From: Strobilurus pachycystidiatus
Lineage: Eukaryota > Basidiomycota > Agaricomycetes > Agaricales > Physalacriaceae
DNA: 64,000 bases
Assembly: GCA_019915135.1 (NCBI GenBank)
Contig: JAHLMK010000002.1
Span: forward strand, 372,001 to 436,000
Direction of reading: 5' to 3'
This document shows positions 1-10,936 of the stretch, one piece after another. Numbering within the stretch: position 1 is the stretch's first letter; each line of letters starts with the position of its first letter. The position numbers and the translations under genes are program-made. The notes beneath the pieces are model-generated. The model was not told the DNA's origin, made no database searches, and saw nothing but the letters and a program-made list of their open reading frames with translations.

Positions 1-1
1 T

Positions 2-544
2 GGAAGCAGTCATCCGGACGAAGGGGATATCATCCTTCGTCAGCGTTCCTCGCCCCGCAGCCACTCGCGGTCTCGGTCTCCCAATTCCCACTCAGAACGT
101 TCTCCTCAGTCAGGCTCCGTCACTTCTGCGACATCTACTGGAACTCTTCCGCGTATCCTTCCCGCCCCTATACATCGCTGGTATGCTTCACTTCGGCAGG
201 CACACTTAACAGCTGCGAGGAAGCAGGCGATAGAGCGTGTAGAAAGAATCCGGGAATTGGAAAGAGCAGGGGTATCCGATGCGACACACACTGGATGGGG
301 TTTGGGAAGCTTTGCCTGGCGGACTACTCACTTACATCCGCGGCGTGCAGCGCCACGTTCCCCAGTTTTGACGCAGCTTCCAGTCTCAGAGAGATCTGAC
401 GAGGAGGAGGATGACGAGCCAGCAGCAAAGCAGGCACCAGAGGTGATGCAACCGCCTCGTGCCGCAAGCAATAATAACAATCGCTCTATTCTTTGGTGGG
501 GGCCGCTAGGTCGTTGGCGTCTTCAAGACTCGACCGTTTATTAG
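2..544 (+). CDS. C-terminal part of unidentified protein (5' end outside window)
   Basis: An open frame runs from the first bases to a stop at 542-544 without interruption, giving about 180 C-terminal residues. The visible part is low complexity: a Ser/Arg-rich stretch (RSHSRSRSPNSHSERS), a basic, probably helical segment (AARKQAIERVERIRELER), an acidic patch (SDEEEDDE), then a hydrophobic/basic tail ending WWGPLGRWRLQDSTVY. The tail resembles the conserved C-terminal ends seen on some fungal multi-pass membrane proteins (I have TMEM198/DUF4203-like proteins in mind, from memory only). No catalytic domain is visible. The Ser/Arg and acidic patches look like a disordered cytoplasmic tail. Its stop is 409 bp from the convergent P450 stop, so it probably marks the cluster border rather than a cluster member. 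Confidence 0.5.
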   Translation, partial: GSSHPDEGDIILRQRSSPRSHSRSRSPNSHSERSPQSGSVTSATSTGTLPRILPAPIHRWYASLRQAHLTAARKQAIERVERIRELERAGVSDATHTGWGLGSFAWRTTHLHPRRAAPRSPVLTQLPVSERSDEEEDDEPAAKQAPEVMQPPRAASNNNNRSILWWGPLGRWRLQDSTVY

Positions 545-953
545 GACCATACCCTTCTCTATACGACCAATACTGTATCACAACCTGTACCTATATATGT
601 ATCTTCTCACGTCGACAGGTCCGCAGGTGACCATTATAGTAGACATTTCGGTTCTCAAGCCTCGAGGATACCCAATGGACTTGGAACTTCGCTTCGGTTC
701 GTCTGTTTGCCGTTCACGCTTGCCCGTTGAAGGTTAAACGTTGTAATTCACCTTTGAATCTGGTGGCATTCTGTCAACCAGCAGTCCGTCAGTGGCAATA
801 GTGAACCCGATGCATTCATTCTTGTCAACATTCCAGAACTTGTGATTTCAGAGCTATAAGTCGGTAATGATTTGTTGGGTCAAAAAATAGCTGTCTAACA
901 AATTACCTATAGTAGCTTTATATAATATCTATGTGTATCTTGTTTCCAAGAGC
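545..953. other. Convergent intergenic region
   Basis: 409 bp between two gene ends pointing at each other (the left-edge gene and the P450). No ORF, repeat or RNA gene is recognisable. It presumably contains both 3' UTRs and polyadenylation signals. Confidence 0.5.
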
Positions 954-3159
954 TCAAACGTTCAATGGAGTAACACGGAGTGGGAGCATATGCTCTCCTT
1001 TGACGGTAGGCGCCTCGGCAACACCAACTTTCCAGACGATCTCCTTCTCCGTTGTCGAGAAGACAAAGCTCTTGATCAGAACAGACATGAGAATTTCTGA
1101 ACGAAGGGTCAGGAAAGAGCTGGAATCTTCGTGCTAGTCGACTTACTCATGGACATCTCGGCAAACTTGAAGCCAATGCAGCCACGGGGACCACCGATGA
1201 ACGTCATCCTAGAATTGAAAGACAAAATAAGCGGATACGCGACCTTGTTTTGACAAATGTACTCACAAGTTGGGGAACACGCTGGGAATGTGAGAATCGA
1301 GGACCGATTGAGGGAGAGGCTTGAGCCATCTCTCGGGCTTCCACTCCAGAGCATCGGGTCCCCAGACATTGCGGTCCTGGTTGGCGGCCTTGAGTGCAAG
1401 ATGAACGATGGTGTCCTTGGGTATGAAGAGTTCATTGATCGTCGTGCCGTCAACGCCGACCATGGGCCTTGTGAGCGGCATGGTTGTATCAACGCGACTA
1501 CGATAGTCTGTCAATGAGGGCACGAAATCGCGTTGGTTCACTCACGCTTGACGACTGGCGGTAACAGCAGGGGGATACATGCGCAGAGTCTCGCGGCAGA
1601 CCGCGTCCATGATGGGCATAGCCGTCAGAAGTTTATCGAAGTCCAAGTCTCCATGGGCGGTGGCGTTGTTGATCTCCTCACGAAGACGGTTCTGAATGTC
1701 CTGGTTCATAGCCAGCTCTTGCAGGGCGCGAGACATGGCAGTGCTAGTCGTGTCTGTGCCGGCGAAGATGAAGACGTTCATCTGACCAAGGAGTTCTTCA
1801 TCGGGAAGCTGGTCTTCAGCTTTCAGCCTGCTATTTGCGCGGACTGATAATACGTGAGTACGAAGGACAACGGATCTTGATGAAATAGGACATACTCAGA
1901 AGACTCATCAGGTCCTTTCCTTGTCCGACCTGTTCCAGGACAGCTGCATCTCCGCTAGCGATTGCTGCTCGCTTCTTGTTCAAGATGTCTTGAGACTTAG
2001 CGTCCAAAACATCGACAAGGTCGCGGGCCTCTGTAAGTTCGGAGATGGGAGTGACGGGAATCAAGGCACGAAGCATCGAAGCGGGGGCGACTGATCTGAG
2101 GAAGGGCAGAACTTGCATGGGAATAATCATACGTTTGGCGGCGAACCTGTTGACGATCAGCTTTTGAATCTGGCCAGTGAGTCCAAGTCGCGAGGAATTG
2201 CTTACAATAGACGCTTCATTCCTTCAAGAGCGCTGGATCCTTCGTCGGCGGCGAATGAGTGGCCAAGACCGGCCTGTCCGATGAACTCAAGAGCCGTGAT
2301 TCCAAGCATGGCGAGCATGTCAAGTTCGGTGTTACCCTTGGCTATCGCCTGTGACATACTATCCTTCATCTGAGAGGCGGTTAAGAGAGTAAATCATGGG
2401 GAAACGTGCAGATAGTCTTACCTCGTAGGCAATGCCGTACATCATAGGCAGCATTTCGCGAAGGCGCGACGGGGCAAAGACGGGGTTCATGATCTTCCTT
2501 CCACGTTTGTGGCGGTGTCCTACACAAATCGTCAGTACGAGCTAAGCGTGGATGGATAGAAAGCTTACCAGAGGTGCTGACGAGGCAAGGTCCAAACATC
2601 AAGGTGTTGGCGCTGCATGTCAATGAGTATCAAAGCAGGCAAGTTTGAGAACTGCGTACGCAAGGAAAACATCCGGCATGTCCCAGATTGGCTCGTTCTT
2701 CACGAGGACACTGTGCATGGCGGCATGGTCATAGATATACAACTGCTTAGCCTGTTTTTGACTCAGTAGTCGATTCGGCTGCTATGAGATAGAAGAGTCT
2801 TTACCCCGAGAAGTGCATGAAGCTTAACGACTCCGCCATAGTTCTGAGCAAGATCCATATGAAAGTCATAGCCTTCATCGGACATTAGCTGCAAAACATT
2901 GCCTGAGTGAAAGAGTGAGAAGACAAGAAGAACTCTATTCGAGGAGGGATGACAGACCTGTGAAGAAATTGGACGACGGCGGGCCAGCAACATTGCTGAG
3001 AGAAGGCGCTGTACGCTTGTGCAAGTAAAGACCGAAATGGTAGACGTAGAACCCGAGGACCAGAAGCGCGGGAACATATAGCCCATTTCTTATCGCCTCA
3101 GCGTTAATGGACTTGGAGAAAAATGCTGCTTCAGGGAGAGAAGAAGGGAAAGTAGACAT
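954..3159 (-). CDS. Cytochrome P450 monooxygenase
   Basis: A full-length fungal P450 split by about ten short introns. Starting at the ATG at 3159, it has an N-terminal membrane anchor (NGLYVPALLVLGFYVYHFG) and a Pro-rich hinge (VAGPPSSNFFTG). The I-helix oxygen-activation motif is FAGTDTTS (about 1740-1775), the K-helix ExxR is ETLR, the PERF-type motif is KPERWL, and the haem-binding loop is FIGGPRGCIGFKF with the Cys ligand (about 1160-1200). The last exon (954-1090) ends LPLRVTPLNV and follows a clean GT-AG intron. P450s of this kind hydroxylate or oxidise lipophilic natural products at the ER membrane using a shared CPR. It is divergently arranged with the GGPP-synthase-like gene and probably oxidises the terpene made by this cluster (inference). 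A numbered CYP family cannot be assigned safely. Confidence 0.93.
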
Positions 3160-4396
3160 GACGATGCTATGAGCCAATGTTTCGAGTCAACACAGAAGCT
3201 TTTTATCAGCGATGACTGTGTGCGGATTTCCTGCGGTATACAGTTGTCTAGACTGATTGCGGAGCAGTATCCCCAGTGCCTAGGTACGAAACGTTTTCGC
3301 TATCGGTAGACCTTGCGGGATCGCACAGTAGGCGCAAACAGCATGTTGCGGTACCGCCGCGCTCGCTTTCTGCATTGAGCTATCTGTGATGCCGGAAATT
3401 TCGGTATGAGAAACGGGACGCATTGCCCGAGAGTCATAGGGCGCTCTTTGGTCCACTGAATGCATATCTCCATCTCGAAGGTAGTCAATGCAAACGAGGA
3501 TATGGCACTGGCAGAAAGAACGTCATCATCGAGGTACCGGTGCTATCAGAGGTTCCAATCAGCGGCGTAGTAAGGTATTGAGCCTACGTGGTAATTGCTG
3601 TGTCTACTTGTCGGATTCGACAATCAAAATCAACGCTGTTAGTGTTGGACTGTTGTGTTAAAGTTTGGGCGGCGGATGATCGATCGGATTCGCTCGTTCA
3701 GAGCATGTACCTGGGTCCGTTGCGACTCATACGCCACCATAATGCTCCATTGAACTATCATATCAAGCCGACGTTGCTGGACTCTGGGGATATGGTATAC
3801 TGCTGGTTATGCATCTGAATTTTACTCTCGGTCTCGGAGCTTGTCCAACAGCGTTACAATACGCAACAGACGAATTTGGCTGTGGTTTGCCAACTGCTTG
3901 GCAACTAGCCAATCCGATATGTCTACAACGGCAGTCGAAGGAACGCGTACAACAAAGGGCAAACTGCGGCTTGTAGAGTTTCACATTGCCGCCAACTGGC
4001 GTACCTACAATGCCGACTCGAAAATACGCCCAGATATCCTGATCTTGTATCGTTGATGACCTAAGATGGCGGTTAAACCCGTCGTACTTACCTCGATTTG
4101 AATGGATCACAGTCGAAAGGTATCCTTCTCAGAATTGGCCAAGAGGAGAAATCTGCTCGTGCGGTTTCCGAATTGTCCGCTACGGCGGTACTCTCTTTTG
4201 GACGCTAGCAAGGTGGCACGGAGTCGAATACGTGTTTCAAGTTCAATGAATCATTCGCTTCGTGCGCTATCATTCGGTCTGGCGGGGGTCCTGTTTACTT
4301 GACCAGCACAGTTGATCATCTCGTGGCCGTACTTAAGGCTCGACCTGTAATCAATTCGACCACTCCCTCCTCTCTCCGATTCAACACACTACACCA
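3160..4396. promoter_or_regulatory. Divergent promoter region, P450 / prenyl diphosphate synthase
   Basis: 1.24 kb between two divergent ATGs (3159 minus, 4397 plus). No supported gene lies in it; the short ORFs lack domain or splice support. A pyrimidine-rich stretch lies just before the plus-strand ATG (about 4363-4376). The near-palindrome CCGGAAATTTCGG at 3392-3404 is noted without known function. The arrangement suggests shared regulation of the two genes (inference). Confidence 0.5.
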
Positions 4397-5896
4397 ATGG
4401 CAGAAAAGTATGATACCATTCTTCGCTCGCTCTCGGACGACGCGCAATGCCAGTGGAAGCCCTGCAATGAAGCTGTAGAATCTCATAATTGTCTTGAATG
4501 CCGCTTAACTGACTTCATAACGCTTTAGACTCTTCTAGAGCCCTACACGTACATCACAGCCAATCCTGGCAAGGAGGTTCGCGCAGCAATGATACAGTCA
4601 TTCAACGAGTGGCTGGCAGTCGCACCGTAAGTTCTCCCCACGTTTTGTACATACCACTCCTGATATACTCCGGATCCGTTAGCGAGAAGTTGAACATCAT
4701 CAAGCGCGTCGTGAACATGCTACATTCTGCTAGTCTCATGTAAGTTGTCTGAACCTTAGCGCTTGTTCTGTTAATTGACATTTCTACAGGGTGGATGACA
4801 TAGAGGATGACTCTCAATTGCGCAGAGGGGAACCTGGTAGGCGCTCCAATTCTGTGCTGTGTTTTGTTCATTCCTCAGCTATCATCCTAGTCGCCCACAA
4901 GATCTACGGCATTCCGCAAGTCATGAACACGGCTAACTATGTCTACTTCCTTGCTTACGAGGAGCTCTCGAAACTCAAGGCTCTCTGCGCGGAAGATAAG
5001 ACACTGAGGGACTCGTCGAAGCGCGTCATTGGCACCAATGATTTGGACAGCATCATAACATGTTAGGCTCCCCGTTCTTCATGCTATACGGCCTATCTGA
5101 TCATCTCATCAGCGGAACTCCTCTCTCTGCATCGGGGACAAGGTCTCGAGCTACTCTGGCGTGAGTCCATGAGATGCCCTACTGAGGAGGAGTATGTTGC
5201 GATGGTGAACGGAAAGACTGGTGGCCTTTTCCGCATAGCCATCAAGCTTATGATGGCTTGCGCTACCAAGAACGCTCACGTGTAAGTTGATTGTATCCCT
5301 GTGGTATCTGACCACTGACTGGAAGTGTATGTTGCAGCGATTTCATGCCTTTGGTCAATCTCAGTGGCATTCTTTTCCAGATACGGGACGATTACATGAA
5401 TCTGCAAAGCTCACAGGTACGACCTCCCGTCCTTCTGTTAACGCCACGACCTGACTTCGGCACCAGTATAACATCAGTAAAGGCTTTGCGGAGGACATCA
5501 CTGAGGGCAAATTCTCCTTCCCAATTATCCACGGCATACACGCTCAACCAGATGACAACCGGGTTTTGAGTACGTCTTCTTTCCATCTACCTCTGAGTAT
5601 CCGTCGACTGACTTTCACTTCTAGACGTGCTCCAGAAACGCCCTACAACTCCAACCTTGAAGGTGCACACCATCAAATACCTCAACGACCAGACCAAGTC
5701 CTTTGATTACACCCGTTGGTTTTCCTTTGTGCGGTTTGTCGTGTACACTGACTGACATATCCACTCAACAGGCGACGTCCTTGATAGGCTAGAAACGCAG
5801 GTCCGCTTCGAAGTACTGCGCTTGGGAGGCAACCCTGGCTTCGAGAGCATTATTGACGCGCTGTCAGTGAGAGGCCACAAATCCACCTCGGTGTGA
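4397..5896 (+). CDS. Trans-prenyl diphosphate synthase, GGPP synthase type
   Basis: Condenses IPP with allylic diphosphates to a longer prenyl diphosphate. Spliced exons read through the family signature in order: [16 protein letters not shown], then the first Asp-rich motif DDIED followed by LRRGEP and [23 protein letters not shown], and the second motif in QIRDDYMNL. The C-terminus is RGHKSTSV. The fungal GGPPS-type context ([33 protein letters not shown]) points to C20 synthesis, but chain length is only predicted. About eight introns of roughly 50 nt have canonical ends. The ATG at 4397 is the first in frame and lies after a pyrimidine-rich leader. The gene is divergent from the P450 and sits 7.5 kb from a sesquiterpene synthase, which would use C15 FPP. 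A dedicated FPP or GGPP supply gene is common in fungal terpene clusters. Confidence 0.93.
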
Positions 5897-6755
5897 TGTG
5901 TACCTCAACGAGATTTTCTTCCTTTACAATAAACCTCGTGTAATGCCCGTAGTTACATACTATGTACCAGGCACTTCCAGAATATAAGCTTTCCGCTTCC
6001 ACTCACAATGTCAAATGCGCAGACTACCCGAGGCGACAAGGTCACTAACAACGCACGCTTCAAATCGGGAGCGAATGCGAGCCATTCGCAGGTCCAACCG
6101 CAACGGCCCGTCGCTGGCCCGCACTAATCTTTACTACTTGCGGTCCTGGCGCGTTTCAAGTTGGCTCCATCGTCGCCGCGCATGGGCGGCTGACTAGACT
6201 GGATACTGCAATGATGGTAGGGTGATGCTGCAGCAGCCCTGGAGACTTCTTTCCTGCGCCGCGCCACAAGCCTACTATAGAAAGTTGTCCATGTATCCAT
6301 ACAGAGAATATGATAGCACTGGCAGACTCGAGGGAATAGGACTGCTAGTGAAAACGCGAGCAGATGGTCCGGAGACAGCAGGATGCCGAGGGCTTTCGAA
6401 GACTAGGATGGCGCTGGCTTAGTGGTTTCCGACACAGGACTCACTGGCAGCACGGTTAGGGCTACAGGACGTTTAACTTAGTTTTGACTTACTTCTGAGA
6501 GAAGTTCTTGAGCTGATGATATGTGGGGCAAGACTGGCCACTTTGGAAAATTGATACAAGTGACTACTTATGCACTTGTGGCGCAGCACTGTCACCTTAC
6601 GACTGCCGAGATGAAATGACTTCAAGCTCCGAAAGAGGTTCAACCTTTTTTTATATCGATTGGATAGGTTCTAAGCAAGTAAGTAAGTAATTTATAGACC
6701 GATTGATTACATGACTCCAATCGTGAAGTCCATCTAGCAGCGTTCAACAACCATC
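5897..6755. other. Convergent intergenic region
   Basis: 859 bp between the prenyl-synthase stop and the FAD-oxidase stop. The short ORFs (for example 6015-6197 and 6222-6422) have no recognisable content. A short AAGT repeat lies near 6674-6690. I see no gene. Confidence 0.5.
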
Positions 6756-8680
6756 TCAAAGCTTCCATCCTCCAGTGAGGCCCATCACATTAGTTGGGTC
6801 CACAGAAGCCTTGATGGATTTGAGGCGCGCAACATTGTCGCCATAGAGCGCGTCAATATCCGTACCAAACATCGCGTAGTTGTTGTACTTTGCTGTACCC
6901 AGGATACCCTCGGCGGCAGCGACCTCCGCAAGGTGGTCAGCCGACGCGCGTGCAGTGGAAAGCAGGGTATCATCGAAAGCCGCGTCCGTCCATGCATAGT
7001 AGATGTTCATCGGGTGGACGTTTTCCGACCGATACGGTGGGTAAGCAGATGGCAAGGAGCTCCGGTGGTAGGCCTCCGGGATGAATGGCTCGATCACGTA
7101 TGCGTTAAGGAACAAAGAGTCATTAGCGTGAGCGGCGCTGTAGAACTAGCAACATGTCAGTAGATGAGAGAAAAGCATTTCGTTGACATTCACATTAGTC
7201 TCGTTGATCATGGCAGAAACAAGCGTTTCGGTGACGTCGAGGTGAGAGATGGTGTTGTAGATACCCCTGCAACGATGTGAGCGAGTCGTCTTAGAATCGT
7301 TGGCGGGATCATCTACCTCATATTTGCTGTAAGCTGGGTGTTGGCGCTCTGGATGATTTCGAGGTAGGTGTGGGTTCCAACGTCTGAGGATGCTGCTGGA
7401 ATAGCCAGGAAGTCATCAAAAATGCCGTCGGGAGGTGAAGGAGCGTCGTAGAAAAGATTGATCATGATGAGACCTTGTCCCAGAGCTGTGGCGAAGGTGC
7501 ACTGAAAGCCAGTCTTGGGATCATTGACTGTCGATGTGTACTTCACCACAGCAGCCGCAACAGCGTCCGTGGCCGAGAAGTCGAAAATCAGAGTTCCTCC
7601 CTATGCAAGAGACATCAACTATCGGCAGAAGTAAGAAAGAACGCTACTAGCAACGTACCCAGACGGCGGTTTGCGGGTGAGCCTGCATTGTGATCTGGGT
7701 GACAATACCCTGGAAACAATGAGAGAGGTCTCGTATAGACTAGAACAAGAGACTCACGAAGTTGTTTCCCCCACCCCGCAGACCCTAGATATGGTGAGGA
7801 AGAGCTGATATGAATGATAAGGAAGGCTCACAAAGAACAAATCACGATCGCTGGCCGCTGTGACAGTCTTGATAGTTCCGCAAGGGAGCACTAGCTCAAA
7901 CGCGACAATGTTATCGACGGTCAAACCGTATTGATTGGTTTTGTAAGAGTATCCTGTTGGAATAGCATCAGTCAGGACATGTAAATCATAGCGTTAAAAG
8001 AAGAGACCTCCGCCAAGACTGAAGCCAGCGACACCGACACCAGTCGCGCGTCCTCCAACAACGCTGACGTTGTAAGGTGCAAGCGCTTCATACACGGCGT
8101 CCCAAACAAGACCAAGCCCCACGTCCACAGTCTGCGTGTCCTGGTGGTAGGTCACTTCGTTGAAGCGAGTCATGGCTAGCTGAACACCGGTCGTAGCGGA
8201 AAATCCTGGATTGAGGTTGTGTCCGCCGCCCTTGATCTGCGACGCGCCTCAGTGACTGTCAAGCGGGCGCAATGAGTTGGAATATACGCACTCCAAACGG
8301 AGTCCTGGTAGAGCCGATGAGTTTGAGCTGAAAGGGAAATTAGAGCCAGGCGTTCCTCGAGAAGGAGACATGTACTGACAATGGTGGCAACGTCCTGTGT
8401 CGTGCCGGGTTCAACTGTACATGTTGAATTGAGCTCGGCCGAAACAGCGAAATGTTCAAAGTCTGGAGATCATGCATCGTAGGTACAGTTCAAAGCGACT
8501 GCCGAAGGGCTTACTCGTCGTGTATGCGGCGTCTCCGGGATAGTAGATGGCCGAAGCGTCCGAGATGACTTTGGCAATCCGATGGCAAACGCCACCAGTG
8601 GGGGAAGCCTGAGCTAGTTGGATTGCCAGCGAAGAAAAGCCAATCAAGGAGAGCGCGTGGAAGAAACGAGGCAGAACCAT
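6756..8680 (-). CDS. Secreted FAD-linked oxidase, berberine-bridge-enzyme-like
   Basis: Begins at the ATG at 8680 with a signal peptide (hydrophobic core FHALSLIGFSSLAIQLAQA). The exons then give the PCMH-type FAD-binding fold: FGIKGGGHNLNPGFS (the His in GGGH is the usual covalent 8-alpha FAD attachment), VGGRATGVGVAGFSLGGGYS, and LRGGGNNFGIVT. The C-terminal BBE domain has the usual ending with NYAMFG, YGDNVARLKSIKASVDPTNV and GLTGGWKL. In bicovalent BBE enzymes a Cys follows the glycine-rich turn; here that position is Val (GVGVAG), so a single covalent link via His is expected. Such enzymes oxidise alcohols or close rings on secondary metabolites, or oxidise sugars. It lies between two terpene genes and diverges from the Gfo/Idh gene, so a tailoring role is likely (inference). 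About eight short introns. Confidence 0.88.
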
Positions 8681-9147
8681 TGTGAGGGGATGTTCTTGCT
8701 GAAACCATCAATTGTCTTAGTAGAATAAAAGCGCTCCATTGCAGTAAGGCGGGCAAGTAAATGGAGAAAGACAAACTCGAAACAAGGCCCGAATAGCTCT
8801 CGCACCGCGCACGCGGGGTAACCGACGCGCTGATTGCCGAAATGATGCCATCAACACAGCGGCCAGGGCCGCCAGGCCACCCACGGTTTACAATCTCCCC
8901 ACATACCGCACTCGCTTAGTTTGCTTAATGGCCCTACTATCCGCGGTCTCCCGCGGTGTTGTCGGGCGCCAGTCTGATCACTCGGATGATTATCATTACG
9001 CCCACGCGACTCCCCGCTGCAAAATGTAACCCCATTGCTCACAAAGGCCACCATCTTTGCGTGGCAGTATCTCTTGTGTCCGAACTTTTTTGCAGTCATA
9101 AAGACACCTTACGCTCTGGAGAGTAACACATCTCGGATCTTCTCAGC
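8681..9147. promoter_or_regulatory. Divergent promoter, FAD oxidase / Gfo-Idh oxidoreductase
   Basis: 467 bp separate the start codons of two oppositely transcribed genes, so this must carry both promoters. No clear TATA box or activator site stands out. It includes a G/C-rich stretch near 8805-8830 and 8860-8885. Confidence 0.55.
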
Positions 9148-10628
9148 ATGCTCGGATTTCTCACTCGCAACTATTACGTATGTGCTTGATGTCCATTGCA
9201 ATGTTGCTAAAGCTGAACATGCTCGTTCAATGTAGATCTCCCACCCACCCAAGCCAAATGCTGATGATAAAAAGGCAGCTGCGCAGCCCGTCAAGTTTGG
9301 CTGTCTCGGTGCAGCCAAAATAGCGCCCGACGCGCTCATTACGCCTGCACTGTCGCATTCGGAAGTCGTCCTGTATGCTGTCGCTGCTCGCGACAAGAAA
9401 CGTGCAGAGGAATACGCCGCGAAACATGGCTTCCAGAAAACATACGGCTCATATCAAGGTGAGCTTGCTTTTTTCCAAGCTTGCTGCTTATGACACCAAG
9501 TTCGACCTAGAAATAATTGATGATCCGGAAGTTGATGTCATCTACAATCCTCTTCCAAATGGCCTGCATTACGAGTGGACCATGAAGGCGCTTCAGGGCG
9601 GAAAACACGTCTTACTCGAGAAGCCCGCGACCAATACTGCAGACGAAGCGCGTCAGATATTCGATCTCGCTAAGAAGAAGGGATTGATTGTCCTTGAAGC
9701 ATTCCACTATCGGTGTGATCCTCTTCCTGTGACATTGGCAAACTTCCACTCACTCGTTGTTACGTAGCTTCCATCCTTGTGTCCAGAGAGCGAAGGCTAT
9801 CATCGACAGCAAAGAGCTTGGCGCCATCAAAAGCATCACCGCCGGTCTCACTGCCCCTGCTGGTGCCATCGGAAAGGACGACATTCGCTTCAATTACGAC
9901 CTCGGTGGAGGATCCACCATGGATCCGGGAGGTACTCAAATTGACATCCTTCGATGCTATCGAGCTAATCGCAATGTTCCAGCTTACCCTGTGAACATCG
10001 TCCGATATCTCACCTCTTCGTACCCGACTGCAGTTAAGTCGGCGACCGCGGAACGTTTCTCTCCCGATGCGCGTCATGAACAGGTCGACCGCAGCTTCAA
10101 AGCGATGCTGGAGTTCGGAGATGTCACTGCCGAGATCTTTGCAGACCTTTCCGAACCTAAAATCTGCGGCATTCTTCCTCGGATGCCAAAGCTCGGTGCC
10201 ACTATCTACTGCGAAGGTGGGAATATCGAGATCTTCAACTTCCTTCTCCCCACCTTCTACCATTCCATCACTATCACCCCGAAAGGCGGCAAGAAACGCG
10301 TCGAAAAGGCTTATACCTTCAATGGCGCTGCGAAGGGAGAGGAGTGGTGGACTTCTTATAGGTACCCACCCACGCGCATCTTTAAACTTATGTCGGCGAA
10401 CTGACTGGATCGCAGGTACCAACTAGAGGCGTTTATTGACAAGGTGCAAGGTCGCACGCCGCAGATTTGGGTCGAGCCCGAAGACACGATTGACAATATG
10501 AGATTGATTGAAGAGATTTATGCCAAGGTTGGTCCTTACTGCCTGAGAACGTCCAACTCTCCTGACTCCATTTCCTCTTCTTCCAGGACGGTTTCGGCAG
10601 TCGTCCTCGCTCCAAGTTCGTCTTGTGA
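9148..10628 (+). CDS. Gfo/Idh/MocA-family NAD(P)-dependent oxidoreductase
   Basis: Exon 1 (ATG at 9148, MLGFLTRNYY) is joined by a GT-AG intron ending at 9235 to SHPPKPNADD, then VKFGCLGAAKIAPDALITPA, the Rossmann nucleotide-binding start. The hallmark EKPAT lies at about 9619-9633 (catalytic Lys in EKP), followed by VLEAFHYRFHP across an intron and DLGGGSTMDPG. The C-terminus is DGFGSRPRSKFVL. The short N-terminal lead before the Rossmann fold and the overall order match fungal proteins annotated as D-xylose 1-dehydrogenase (NADP+) or dihydrodiol dehydrogenase-like. It could act on a sugar or reduce/oxidise a pathway intermediate; sequence cannot decide. It shares a divergent promoter with the BBE-like oxidase. 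Confidence 0.9.
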
Positions 10629-10936
10629 AAGGCCGCATAGTCAGTTGTTTTTGTGCTGTGTAATCTCTAGGTTATCCTCTGTCAAATATACAAGGCTTGA
10701 TTCTTCAACTTACGTCAGTCGGCGGAATGCAAGGGCGTTTACCACTGTGTAATCAGCACCACTTCGCACACAACAAGGTATAAGACTCGTTATTTGTACG
10801 CCAAGTGTACAGGCAAATAAAAACCCAAAGGAGTTTGCTACGAAGAATCTAGTACAGTATGTATACAAGCTGGTACATACATATGTACAAAATAAACTTG
10901 ATATAAGTTACGAATATAGTATGGCTGATATTGGGC
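10629..10936. other. Convergent intergenic region
   Basis: 308 bp of AT-rich sequence between two converging stops (Gfo/Idh and the 7-TM gene). It is rich in TGTAC and ATAAA-like words suited to 3'-end formation. No gene is seen. Confidence 0.5.

Noticed and set aside
9760..10422. 220-codon ORF antisense to the Gfo/Idh gene
   Set aside because: It mirrors the coding exon; the sense strand has clear family motifs, so this is a shadow frame.
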